From the NCBI GenBank assembly GCA_004005435.1, contig RZWH01000008.1:62001-126000 (forward strand): 64,000 nucleotides of DNA, in the 5' to 3' direction. Below are positions 25,053-33,492 of the stretch, piece after piece (within the stretch, counting starts at the first letter, position 1; each line of letters opens with the position of its first letter). The stretch is from Rhodobacteraceae bacterium CCMM004. GTDB taxonomy: Bacteria; Pseudomonadota; Alphaproteobacteria; Rhodobacterales; Rhodobacteraceae. Below the pieces are notes generated by a model that was given only the letters and a program-made list of their open reading frames with translations, was not told the origin of the DNA and did no database searches. The position numbers were made by a program, and so were the translations under genes.

Positions 25053-25922
25053 ATGGACCTCGTCACCGGCGACCTGGAGCGTGTCGCCACCGGATACGCC
25101 TTTACCGAGGGGCCGTGCTGGCTGCCCGAGCACGGGATGCTGCTGTTCACCGACATCCCCGGCAATGCGATCCACGCCTGGCGGGATGGCGAGGTGTCGC
25201 GCTGGGTGGAGAATGCGCATTTCGCCATCGGCCTGGCGCGGGGGCGCGACGGGCGGGTTCTGGCCTGCGAGCACAGCACCCGGGCGCTGGCAGCGCTGGA
25301 GGTGGGGGCGGACGGCGCCTGCGCCGGGCGGGAGGTGCTGGCCGACCGCTACGAGGGGTGCGTGCTGAACTCCACCAACGACGTTATCGCGGCGCGGGAT
25401 GGCACCGTGCTGTTCACCGACCCGCCCTTCGGGGTGCGGACGCTGGAGGGCGACCTGCACGGCTATCAGCAGGCCAGCGAACTCGGCGCCTGCCACGTGT
25501 TCCGCATGGGCGCCGCGGCGGACACGCCGGTGTCGCTGACCGATGCGGTCTACCGCCCGAACGGGTTGTGCCTGAGCCCCGACAAACAGGTGCTCTACGT
25601 CTCCGATAGCTCCGAGCGGTTCCACAAGGTCGTGGCCTTCGACGTGGGCCCGGACTGGCGCCTGAGCGGCCCGCGGGACGTGGCCGAGATGCCGGTGGGC
25701 GTACCCGACGGGATGCGCGTGGACGTGGAGGGGCGGCTGTGGGTGGCCGGCGGCGACGGCGTCTACGTCTGGGCGCCGGACGGCACGGCCCTGGGCCACA
25801 TGCCCGTGCCCGAGATGGTGACCAACCTGGAGTTCGGCGGCGCCGACCTGTCCGATCTCTGGATCACCGCCACCACGTCGCTCTATCGCATCTCGACCGC
25901 GACCCAGTGCGGCCGGGCGTAG
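25053..25922 (+). CDS. SMP-30/gluconolactonase-like protein
   Basis: A 289-residue six-bladed beta-propeller hydrolase. The start LERVATGYAFTEGPCWLPEHGMLLFTDIPGN in pieces carries the metal-binding Glu of the family (TEGP.W), and CVLNSTNDVIAARDGTVLFTDPPFG supplies the Asn/Asp metal site. YRPNGLCLSPDKQVLYVSDS supplies the third metal ligand region. It opens a sugar lactone to an aldonic acid. No signal peptide is seen. Co-operonic with the CUT2 importer under the LacI-type operator, it suggests oxidation of the sugar to a lactone, perhaps by the SDR at 32.3 kb. Confidence 0.85.
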   Translation: MDLVTGDLERVATGYAFTEGPCWLPEHGMLLFTDIPGNAIHAWRDGEVSRWVENAHFAIGLARGRDGRVLACEHSTRALAALEVGADGACAGREVLADRYEGCVLNSTNDVIAARDGTVLFTDPPFGVRTLEGDLHGYQQASELGACHVFRMGAAADTPVSLTDAVYRPNGLCLSPDKQVLYVSDSSERFHKVVAFDVGPDWRLSGPRDVAEMPVGVPDGMRVDVEGRLWVAGGDGVYVWAPDGTALGHMPVPEMVTNLEFGGADLSDLWITATTSLYRISTATQCGRA

Positions 25923-26057
25923 AGCGGGATGCCGTAGGGCGCCCTTCGCTCAGTCCCAATGCCTCCGTGGGAACACCGTCCCGCCCCAGGGGCCGCGCTG
26001 CCCTCGTTTCCAAGCGGGCGCCCTTGTCCTCAGCCCCATCCGGCTTCAGATCGCCGG

Positions 26058-27131
26058 TCAGCCCAGCGCTGCCTCGCTCTCAGGGTCGAAGAGGTGGACC
26101 CGCTCTGGCGCGATGGCCACGTGGATCCGGTCGCCCGTCCGCACCCGCGTGGCCCCATCGGCCACCAGCAGGATCTCGGGCTCATCGTCGGACGAGACAT
26201 AGGTGACCGACCCGGTGGGTTCGACCGCGCCGACGGTGAGGGCAAAGGCCCCCGGGGTGTCGGCCCCCACGATGTCCAGATGTTCCGGCCTGATCCCCGC
26301 GATCACCCGCCGCCCGCCTTCAACGCGGCCCGCCACCGCCACCTCCGCACCGCCCGCCGCGTCGAGGCGCACCGCCCCGCCCCCCTCCACCACCGTCGCG
26401 GGGACGAAGTTCATCGCCGGCGACCCGATGAACCCGGCAACGAAGCGGTTCACCGGCCGGGCATAGAGGTCCAGGGGCGGCCCCTGCTGCTCGATCACGC
26501 CCGCACGTAGGACCACCACGTGGTCGGCCATGGTCATCGCCTCGATCTGGTCGTGGGTGACGTAGACCGAGGTGGCGCCCAGGCGGTCGTGGATCGCGCG
26601 GATCTCCTTGCGCATCCGAACCCGCAGCGAGGCGTCGAGATTCGACAGAGGCTCGTCGAAGAGGAACGCCTTGGGCTCACGGATGATCGCACGGCCCATG
26701 GCGACCCTCTGCCTCTGCCCGCCCGACAACTCGGCCGGGCGCCGGTCCAAGAGCGCGCCCAGGCCGATCACCGCCGCCACCTCCTCGGCGGCGCGGGCAC
26801 GCTCGGCCTTGGACACGCCGCGCAGGCGCAGGGCGTAGGTCAGGTTGTCGCGCACGCTGAGATGCGGGTAGAGCGCGTAGGACTGGAACACCATGGCCAG
26901 GTCGCGCTTGCGCGGCGGGACCTTATTCATCACCTCGCCCGCGATCTTGAGCGTGCCGCCGCTGATGCTCTCCAGCCCCGCGATCGAGCGCAGGAGCGTG
27001 GACTTGCCGCAGCCCGACGGCCCCACCAGCGCCACGAACTGCCCCTTGGGGATGGTGACGTCGATCCCTTTGAGCGCGTGAAAGCTGCCGTAGTGCTTGT
27101 TCACGTCGATCAGCTCGATCTGCGGTGTCAT
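26058..27131 (-). CDS. CUT1 sugar ABC transporter ATP-binding protein (MalK/UgpC family)
   Basis: A 357-residue ATPase with Walker A GPSGCGKST near residue 38, signature LSGGQRQRVAMGRAI, Walker B FLFDEPLSNLD, switch HDQIEAMTMADH, and a C-terminal TOBE region with GIRPEHLDI. It overlaps the MalG-like permease by four bases and is the last gene of the leftward operon that begins at 33.4 kb. It converges on the lactonase gene across a 135-bp gap. Confidence 0.92.
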   Translation of the reverse strand: MTPQIELIDVNKHYGSFHALKGIDVTIPKGQFVALVGPSGCGKSTLLRSIAGLESISGGTLKIAGEVMNKVPPRKRDLAMVFQSYALYPHLSVRDNLTYALRLRGVSKAERARAAEEVAAVIGLGALLDRRPAELSGGQRQRVAMGRAIIREPKAFLFDEPLSNLDASLRVRMRKEIRAIHDRLGATSVYVTHDQIEAMTMADHVVVLRAGVIEQQGPPLDLYARPVNRFVAGFIGSPAMNFVPATVVEGGGAVRLDAAGGAEVAVAGRVEGGRRVIAGIRPEHLDIVGADTPGAFALTVGAVEPTGSVTYVSSDDEPEILLVADGATRVRTGDRIHVAIAPERVHLFDPESEAALG

Positions 27132-27955
27132 TTCAGCGCCCCCGAGGTCAGTCCGCTGACGATCTGCCGTTGCAGGATGACGAAGACGGCGAGGATCGGC
27201 GTCACATAGGTCGCGGCAAAGGCCATGATGGAGTTCCAGTTGACCACGTTCGGCTCCATGAAGTTGGTCATGCCGATGGAGGCCGGTTGCAGGCGGTTGT
27301 CGGCGATCAGCGAGGCGGAATAGACGTACTCGCCGAACCCCTGCATGAAGATCAGGAGTGCCCCCACCAGGATGCCGTTGCGCGCCAGCGGCAGCGCGAT
27401 CATGAAGAACGCGCCCGCACGGCTGTTGCCGTCGACCAGCGCCGCCTCCTCCAGCTCGCGCGGGACGGTCAGGAACGCCGCCCGGCACAGGATGATGAAG
27501 AACGGCATGGTCTTGGCCGAGATGGCGAGGATCGCGGCCAGGCGCGGGTAGTCGAGGAGCCCCACGGAGGAGAAGCCGACGAAGATCGGCGTCACCATCA
27601 GCGACGGCGGCAGGACCTGCAGCATCAGCACCGTGAACAGCACCGCGTCGATCCAGAGCGAGCGATAGCGCGCCAGCACGTAGGCCGCGCCGGCACCGAT
27701 CCCGGCCGTGACCAGGGTGACGCCGGTCGCGATGACCAGGCTGTTCCACAGATAGCGCGGCATGTTCGCCTCGGCCCAGATGCCGGTATAGACGTCCCAC
27801 TGCGGCGCGCCGGGCAGGAACTCGGGCGGGACGGCAAAGATCGACGAGCCGGTCTTCAGCGACGTGACGTACATCCAGTAGAGCGGGAACAGATAGATGG
27901 CCGCCAGCGCCAGCGCGATGGCCAGGAACAGACGGTCCTGCCAGACCGGGGTCAC
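27128..27955 (-). CDS. CUT1 sugar ABC transporter permease (MalG family)
   Basis: A 275-residue permease starting at GTG (VTPVWQDRLFLAIALALAAIYLFPLYWMYVTSLK in pieces). The EAA loop reads RELEEAALVDGNSRAGAFFMIALPLARN. It has about six membrane segments and a C-terminal QRQIVSGLTSGALK tail typical of MalG. The start overlaps the stop of the partner permease by four bases, so the two are translationally coupled. Confidence 0.9.
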   Translation of the reverse strand: MTPVWQDRLFLAIALALAAIYLFPLYWMYVTSLKTGSSIFAVPPEFLPGAPQWDVYTGIWAEANMPRYLWNSLVIATGVTLVTAGIGAGAAYVLARYRSLWIDAVLFTVLMLQVLPPSLMVTPIFVGFSSVGLLDYPRLAAILAISAKTMPFFIILCRAAFLTVPRELEEAALVDGNSRAGAFFMIALPLARNGILVGALLIFMQGFGEYVYSASLIADNRLQPASIGMTNFMEPNVVNWNSIMAFAATYVTPILAVFVILQRQIVSGLTSGALK

Positions 27956-28854
27956 AGCCGCGTCTCCGCCCGGGTGGAGCGGACGTAGATCAGCGCCACC
28001 GCCAGCACCACGACGATCATCAGGACCGAGATCACCGCGCCGCGGCCGAAGTCGAACTCGCGGAAGCTGAGCTGCCAGGACCAGTACTGCGCCACGGTGG
28101 ACGAGCCCGCCGGGCCGCCCGAGGTGATCGCGGCAAAGAGGTCGAACTGTTGCAGGGTAAAGATGATGCCGAGGGCCAGCACGGCGCCGATGGTGGCGCG
28201 CATCATCGGCAGGGTGATGGTCCAGAACCTCTGCCAGACATTGGCGCCGTCGAGCTCGGCCGCCTCGTAGAGGTCGTCCGGGATCGCCGCCAGTCCCACC
28301 GACAGCAGGATCATGTTGAACGGCATCCCGTACCAGATGTTGGCCAGGATCACCGAGAACAGCGAGTAATCCACGTCCGAGCGCCAGAAGATCGGGTCGT
28401 CGATGATCCCCAGCGCCTCCAGCACGTAGTTGATGACGCCGAAGTCCCCCGACAACAGCCAGTTCCACAGGACCCCGACGACGAGGCCCGGCATCACCCA
28501 GCCTGCCAGGAACAGCCCGCGGATCCACGCCGCCCCCGGAAACTGCCGGTCGAAGAACAGCGCGACGGCGAAGCCCAGGGTGAACTGGAGTGCCACCGAG
28601 GCCAGCGTGAAGACAATGGTATTGACGAGGACCGTGCGGGCCAGCGGGTCGGTGAAGATGGCGGTGTAGTTCTCCCACCCGGCGGAGGGGTGGAACAGCG
28701 TGCCGAGGCTGAAGATGTCGACATGCTGAAAGCTGATCACGACGTTGTAGATCAGGGGCAGCCCCGCGAAGAGCAACAGATAGGTCAGCGCGACGATCAC
28801 CAGCAGGGTGTCGAAGCCGACACCGTCGCGCAGGGTGTTCAGGACGCGCCTCAT
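27952..28854 (-). CDS. CUT1 sugar ABC transporter permease (MalF/UgpA family)
   Basis: A 300-residue permease. The chosen start MRRVLNTLRDGVGFDTLLVIVALTYLLLFAG fits the family; an upstream ATG at 28908 would translate through the palindrome array and adds nothing family-like. The EAA loop is DDLYEAAELDGANVWQRFWTITLPMMRA. Six hydrophobic segments are visible. It is separated from the binding-protein gene by the palindrome array at 28869-28974. Confidence 0.9.
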   Translation of the reverse strand: MRRVLNTLRDGVGFDTLLVIVALTYLLLFAGLPLIYNVVISFQHVDIFSLGTLFHPSAGWENYTAIFTDPLARTVLVNTIVFTLASVALQFTLGFAVALFFDRQFPGAAWIRGLFLAGWVMPGLVVGVLWNWLLSGDFGVINYVLEALGIIDDPIFWRSDVDYSLFSVILANIWYGMPFNMILLSVGLAAIPDDLYEAAELDGANVWQRFWTITLPMMRATIGAVLALGIIFTLQQFDLFAAITSGGPAGSSTVAQYWSWQLSFREFDFGRGAVISVLMIVVVLAVALIYVRSTRAETRL

Positions 28855-28868
28855 GCCGCCCCGGGCGC

Positions 28869-28974
28869 GGCAAGGCGTTTCGAAACGCCTTGCCCACGCG
28901 GTTTGCAAACCGCGTCCAAGCCGCTTGCAAGCGGCTTGCCCCCTCCGGGGGCAAGGGCCTTCGAAGGCCCTTGC
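28869..28974. repeat. Array of five abutting perfect palindromes
   Basis: Five palindromes fill 106 bp almost without gaps: half site GGCAAGGCGTTTC (28869-28894, no loop), ACGCGGTTTG (28896-28915, no loop), CAAGCCGCTTG (28917-28938, no loop), GCCCCC with a three-base loop (28938-28952), and GCAAGGGCCTTC (28951-28974, no loop). Centres are TTCGAA or TTGCAA. It lies between the binding-protein and permease genes of one operon. The same palindrome style occurs at 16579-16625. Confidence 0.9.
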
Positions 28975-28987
28975 CGGCGCGTCGCGG

Positions 28988-30199
28988 TCAGTTCAGCACC
29001 CGGTCGATCTGGGACTGGGCATCGTCCAGCGCTTCCTGGCTGGACTTCTGCCCGGTCAGGGCTGCCTGCACCGCGTCCTGGATCGCCTTGGAGATGCGCG
29101 GCCATTCGGGGTGCGGGCCGCGGTTGCGGGCGTATTGCAACTGCTCGGTGAACACCGGGGCGGCGGCGTCGATCTTGTCGTTGCCGGTGGGCGCCAGGGC
29201 GATGTCCTTGCGCGAGGGCATCCGCGTGAACTCGGGCCAGACCCGCTCGGCCTGGCTGTCGGCGTACTCCAGGAACTGGAATGCCGCGTCCGGATGCTCG
29301 GTGTTGGCGAAGATGGCGAGGTTGAAATCGCCCAGCGCCGAGGCCCGCGGCCCGTCCGGTCCACGCGTCGGCAACAGCGTCACGCCCCAGTCGAACTGCG
29401 CGTCCTGCGCCATGCGGCCCAGCTCCCACGGGCCCGAGATGACCATCGCCGCGTTGCCGCCGTTGAAGGTGCCGGTCGAATCCCACTGGCCTCGGGTCAG
29501 CGTGTCGGGCGAAGTCAGCCCCTCGTCGAAGAACGTCTTCCACAAATCCAGCGCGTCGGACGCGCCCTCGCCGTTCACCTGCTCGAAGCTGCCGCCGGTC
29601 ATCTGCAGCCACGGCAGGAACTGGAACGTCCCCTCCTCGCTGGCCTTGGCCGAGAACGCGATGCCGTAGACGTCGTTGTCGGCGTCGGTCAAGGTGCGGG
29701 CGGCCTCCAACAGCGCGTCCCAGGTCTGCGGCGGGCTGTCGGGGTCGAGGCCCGCCGCGCGGAACATGTCCTTGTTGTAGTAGAGCGCGATGGTGTTCGA
29801 CGCCCGCGGGATGCCGAAGACGCCGCCGTCCCAGCTGAGCGACGAGCGCGGCCCGTCGAAGTAGTTGTCCATGTCGATCTGGTCGGACGCCTCGACATAG
29901 GGCGTCAGGTCCAGAAACGCGCCGCGCGCGGCAAAGGCGGCGTGGTCGGGGTTGTCGATGGCGATGATGTCGGGGTTCGCCCGCGTGGCGAAGGCGCGCA
30001 GCGTCTCGGCCACCAGATCGTCGAAGCGCACTTCGCGCACGTCGATGGTGATGCCGTTGTCCATCTCGCTGAACTCGCGGGCGAAGACGCCTTCGGGCGC
30101 GGTCGAGCTTTCGGTCCACATGGTCAGCGTGATGTCCTGCGCCAGGGCGGCGGGTGCGATGACCCCCGCCGCGATCAACCCTGTCAGAAATCGTTTCAT
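28988..30199 (-). CDS. CUT1 ABC transporter sugar-binding protein
   Basis: A 403-residue family-1 solute-binding protein. The signal peptide is MKRFLTGLIAAGVIAPAALA, then QDITLTMWTESS. Family features are ATRANPDIIAIDNPDHAAFAARGAFLDLTPYV in pieces, GIPRASNTIALYYNKDMFRAAGLDP, and FNGGNAAMVISGPWELG. The start has an AGGGAGT ribosome site. It sits between the GH31 gene (33-base gap) and the palindrome array. The ligand is probably the oligosaccharide or glycoside cleaved by the cytoplasmic GH31 enzymes. Confidence 0.9.
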   Translation of the reverse strand: MKRFLTGLIAAGVIAPAALAQDITLTMWTESSTAPEGVFAREFSEMDNGITIDVREVRFDDLVAETLRAFATRANPDIIAIDNPDHAAFAARGAFLDLTPYVEASDQIDMDNYFDGPRSSLSWDGGVFGIPRASNTIALYYNKDMFRAAGLDPDSPPQTWDALLEAARTLTDADNDVYGIAFSAKASEEGTFQFLPWLQMTGGSFEQVNGEGASDALDLWKTFFDEGLTSPDTLTRGQWDSTGTFNGGNAAMVISGPWELGRMAQDAQFDWGVTLLPTRGPDGPRASALGDFNLAIFANTEHPDAAFQFLEYADSQAERVWPEFTRMPSRKDIALAPTGNDKIDAAAPVFTEQLQYARNRGPHPEWPRISKAIQDAVQAALTGQKSSQEALDDAQSQIDRVLN

Positions 30200-30232
30200 G
30201 GTCTGGTGACTCCCTGTCGTCTCTTGCTTGCT

Positions 30233-32314
30233 TCAGTCGTCGGCGAGCGCCGGGAAGACGCCCGAGAAGTCCGCCGCCGCGCCGTCCCGCACGAAAACCG
30301 GGCAGGCGCCGAACGGGCAATCCACCGTCGCGGTCGTGCCGCCGGCATGGCGCGCGCCGGTCCAGACGTGGCGCCAGTCGGCCCCGCGGGGCAGCGCCAC
30401 CTCCATCCGGTCCACCCCCCGCGCCGTCACCGGCGCCACCAGCAGGTCGGGTCCCAGCATGTAGGCACCGCCCTCGCCATGCAACTCCGTCGCGTCGGCG
30501 AAGTGGTAGATCAGCGGCGCCATCACCGGGTCGCCGGTCTCGGCATAGTGCGCGAAGGTGCGTTCGAGATAGGGCCTGAGCCCCTCGCGCACCTGCAACA
30601 GCGCCACCAGCACCGCCTCGACCTCGGCCCCGTAGGACCAGATCTCGTTCGGCCCGCCGGTGTCGGTGAAGATGTTGAACGTGTCCTGGCCATAGCTGAC
30701 CGGCTCGCCCGGCCCCGGCACCGGCACGCCGTCGGGCACGCGGAACCCGTGCAGGCGGCAGATGGGCGAGAACACGCCGAACTCGAACCAGCGGATGAGC
30801 AGTTCGCGAAAATCGTCCGAGCCGCCGTGCCCGTCGTAGAACCCGCCGATGTCGGTGGTCCACCAGCCCAGCCCGCTCATCCCGGCGTGCAGCCCGGCGG
30901 GGATCTGCGCGCGGAACCAGTCCCAGTCCGACCAGACGTCGCCAGACCACAGGATGACCCCGTGCCGCTGCGACCCGGCCCAGGCCGACCGGCACAGGAG
31001 CACGCCGTCGCGCCCTGCCGCGCGCAGCCCCTCGCGATAACGGCCCTCGTGCAGGAAGGGATAGGCGCACAGCATCTCGGCGCCGTTGCCCAGCGCGGTG
31101 CGCACATGCTCGGGGTGGGCGGGACGCATCTCGGGCTCGCACGCGTCGAGCCAGAAATGGTCGATGCCGTTGGCGACGTAGTTGGCGGCGACGATCTCCC
31201 AATGGGCGTCGCGGGCGCCCGGGTGGAAGGCGTCGTAGTAGGTGAAGAAGCCGGGGCCGAAGGGGTCCTTGTCGGGGAACGGGATCACCACCGGCACGCC
31301 CCGCTCGGTGGTCAGGATGTGGCCCGCGTCGACCATCATCGCATAGTGCTCGGACGAGGCCGAGACGGTGGGCCAGACCGACACCATGGTCTCGACCCCC
31401 ATGGCGCGCAGCTCGTCCACCATGGCGCGGGGGTCTGGCCATTCGGTGGGGTCGAACTTCCACTCGCCCTGCCGGGTCCAGTGGAAGAAATCGACGACGA
31501 TGCAGGACAGGGGCAGGCCGCGGTCGCGGTACTCGCGCGCCACCGCCATCAGCTCGTCCTGGGTGCGGTAGCGCAGCTTGCATTGCCAGAAGCCCAGCGC
31601 CCAGTCGGGGATCTGGGGGGAGCGGCCGGTGGCGGCGACATACGTGCGCAGGATCTCGGCAGGCGTGTCGCCCGCGCAGATCCAGTAGTCGAGGCCGGGG
31701 CACGCATCGGCCGTCCAACGGGTGAGGTTCTGGGCGAACTCGGCCCGCCCCACGGCGGGGTTGTTCCACAGCATCCCGTAGCCGCGGGAGGATACGACGA
31801 AGGGCACGACCGCATGAGCGTTCTGCTGCACCAGCGTCGTGGACACGCCCTTGAGGTCCATCTGCCCGTGCTGCGGCTGTCCGAGGCCGTAGAGGTGTTC
31901 GTCGTCGTAGGCGCGGAACGTCGCCTCCAGCTTCCACGAGCCCGACGCCAGCGCCTTGAAGTTGCGGGTCCTGGGCCCGGCGAAGTGGCCCCGCGCCTCG
32001 GCCAGCAGCTCGGCCCCGGTGTCGGCGCGGACATGGCGCAGGACCAACTCGCGCTTCACGTCGGCGCCGTAGCGGGCGACGATGCGCGCCTCGGTCCTGA
32101 GGCGCCCGACGGTCAGGCTGGCGCCGGTGTCTCCGATCTCGACCCGGCCGTCCGCCGACGCGGGATCGAGGAGCGCCGACACATGGGGCTCCACCACCTT
32201 GAGACCGGGCCGCGCGCGCACGCGGATCGCGTCGGAGCCCCAGGGCTCGATCCGCAGCGTCTCGCCGCCGAAGCGGATGACCAGTGCGCCGTTCTCTTCG
32301 CTGAACGCCCCCAT
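30233..32314 (-). CDS. Glycoside hydrolase family 31, cytoplasmic
   Basis: A 693-residue GH31 enzyme. The N-terminal beta domain is about 1-230, then the catalytic barrel from PDWALGFWQCKLRYRTQDEL (236). The likely nucleophile is Asp390 in HFWLDACEPEM and the likely acid/base is Asp459 in ILWSGDVWSDWD. WWTTDIGGF and RWFEFGVFSPICRLHGFR follow, as in YicI-like alpha-xylosidase/alpha-glucosidase relatives. No signal peptide is present, so hydrolysis is intracellular after import. It shares much sequence with the GH31 at 34527. The glycosidic linkage and sugar cannot be fixed by eye. Confidence 0.9.
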   Translation of the reverse strand: MGAFSEENGALVIRFGGETLRIEPWGSDAIRVRARPGLKVVEPHVSALLDPASADGRVEIGDTGASLTVGRLRTEARIVARYGADVKRELVLRHVRADTGAELLAEARGHFAGPRTRNFKALASGSWKLEATFRAYDDEHLYGLGQPQHGQMDLKGVSTTLVQQNAHAVVPFVVSSRGYGMLWNNPAVGRAEFAQNLTRWTADACPGLDYWICAGDTPAEILRTYVAATGRSPQIPDWALGFWQCKLRYRTQDELMAVAREYRDRGLPLSCIVVDFFHWTRQGEWKFDPTEWPDPRAMVDELRAMGVETMVSVWPTVSASSEHYAMMVDAGHILTTERGVPVVIPFPDKDPFGPGFFTYYDAFHPGARDAHWEIVAANYVANGIDHFWLDACEPEMRPAHPEHVRTALGNGAEMLCAYPFLHEGRYREGLRAAGRDGVLLCRSAWAGSQRHGVILWSGDVWSDWDWFRAQIPAGLHAGMSGLGWWTTDIGGFYDGHGGSDDFRELLIRWFEFGVFSPICRLHGFRVPDGVPVPGPGEPVSYGQDTFNIFTDTGGPNEIWSYGAEVEAVLVALLQVREGLRPYLERTFAHYAETGDPVMAPLIYHFADATELHGEGGAYMLGPDLLVAPVTARGVDRMEVALPRGADWRHVWTGARHAGGTTATVDCPFGACPVFVRDGAAADFSGVFPALADD

Positions 32315-33069
32315 CAGCCGATCGCCAGGTAGGCGCCGTCGAGGATGACGGCGGTTCCGGACATGTAGTCGGCCTCGTCCGAGGCGACGAAGGCGGCGAG
32401 CGACGCGACCTCGCGCGGGTCGGCGCCGCGGCCCGCGGGGATGCCGTCCAGCACCTCGTCCATCACGTCCTGCGGGATCGCCTCGACCGCGCGGGTCAGG
32501 ATCAGGCCCGGCGCCAGCGCCACGGCGCGGATGTCGGGGGCATGGTCCACCGCCAGGCTGCGGGTCATCGCCAGAACCGCCCCCTTGGTCGCCTGGTAGG
32601 CCGAAAAGCCCTTTTCGCCCACAAAGCTCTGTACGCTGGCCGTGTTCACGATCACTCCCTTGCCGCCCTGGGCGCGCATCTGCTCGACCGCCGCCTTGGC
32701 GCCCATCCAGTAGCCGCGGATGCCGACGCCGGTGATGGCGTCGAACTCGTCCAGCGTCTGGTCGTGGATCGGCTTGAAGACCGCGGAAAAGGCGTTGTTG
32801 TGCCAGATGTCGATCCGGCCGAAGCGCTCGACCGTGGCCGCCGCCAGCGCCCGCACCTGATCGGGGTCGGCCATGTCGGTCTGCCGGAACGCGCCGCCGA
32901 TGGCGTCGGCCACGTCCTGCCCCGCGGGGTTTACGTCGGCGACCATGACCTGTGCGCCCTCTTCGGCAAAGCGCTCGGCGCAGGTGCGGCCGATCCCCTC
33001 GGCCCCGCCGGTGATGACGTAGACGCGGCCGTCATGGCGGCCGGGCACGGGGAAGTAGCGGGCGCTCAC
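32314..33069 (-). CDS. Short-chain dehydrogenase/reductase (SDR) of the GH31 operon
   Basis: A 251-residue SDR starting at GTG (VSARYFPVPGRHDGRVYVITGG in pieces). Cofactor motif ITGGAEGIGR near residue 20, an NNAF variant of NNAG, and catalytic SAYQATK (YxxxK) are present. The Asp in VADVN after strand two suggests NAD preference. It should oxidise the released sugar or a derivative. It overlaps EthD upstream by four bases and GH31 downstream by one. It may provide the lactone for the SMP-30 enzyme of the co-regulated operon; that link is inference. Confidence 0.82.
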   Translation of the reverse strand: MSARYFPVPGRHDGRVYVITGGAEGIGRTCAERFAEEGAQVMVADVNPAGQDVADAIGGAFRQTDMADPDQVRALAAATVERFGRIDIWHNNAFSAVFKPIHDQTLDEFDAITGVGIRGYWMGAKAAVEQMRAQGGKGVIVNTASVQSFVGEKGFSAYQATKGAVLAMTRSLAVDHAPDIRAVALAPGLILTRAVEAIPQDVMDEVLDGIPAGRGADPREVASLAAFVASDEADYMSGTAVILDGAYLAIG

Positions 33070-33395
33070 GCCCCGCCCCCGGGCAGGATCACATGCTCCT
33101 CGCACACCAGGAACGTCACGCTGTCGGCAAAGTTGGCGGTGTCGTCGCCGGCGATGCGCCCCGCCTCGGAGCCCAGCCCGGCGGTCATCGCAGAGCGGTC
33201 GTCGAACCAGATCTCGGCCGACCCGTCGTAGGGCGCGGCGTCCATGTCGCCCGGATCGCCCGCGACGTTGATGCGGTAGCCGCGCATCCCCGGGATGGCG
33301 GCGGCCAACGGCGCGTGGGTATGCAGCCAGTAGGCGCCGAAGTCGGCGTCGGACATGCCCCCGCGTTTTCGCACCAGCGCCACAAGCTTGATCAT
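33066..33395 (-). CDS. EthD-domain small protein
   Basis: A 109-residue protein starting MIKLVALVRKRGGMSDADFGAYWLHTHAPLA, the typical EthD/dimeric alpha-beta barrel opening with the YWxxxHAPL motif, then MRGYRINVA. Such proteins accompany oxidative catabolic genes but their exact roles are mostly undefined. It is the first gene of the leftward operon and begins 52 bases from the LacI-type operator at 33447-33464. Confidence 0.78.
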   Translation of the reverse strand: MIKLVALVRKRGGMSDADFGAYWLHTHAPLAAAIPGMRGYRINVAGDPGDMDAAPYDGSAEIWFDDRSAMTAGLGSEAGRIAGDDTANFADSVTFLVCEEHVILPGGGA

Positions 33396-33446
33396 CGGGC
33401 GGTCTCCCCCATGGCCACATCAGAGCCCGATTCCGCAGAACCGGTC

Positions 33447-33464
33447 AATACAAACGTTTGGATT
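33447..33464. promoter_or_regulatory. LacI-type operator between divergent units
   Basis: AATACAAACGTTTGGATT, identical to the palindrome at 20205-20222 except for one base (G for T at 33461). It lies between the EthD start (33395, minus) and the lacI-like start (33493, plus), so it can control both the importer/GH31 operon and the regulator itself. Confidence 0.85.
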
Positions 33465-33492
33465 TTCGTGCGACCTCGACTAGCATGGCCCC

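Noticed and set aside
28808-32332. Very long open frame on the plus strand (over 1100 codons) opposite the GH31, SDR-side and binding-protein genes
   Set aside because: It is antisense to clear genes, rich in Arg/His/Gly/Val, and shows no family motif. High G/C content removes stop codons from opposite frames.
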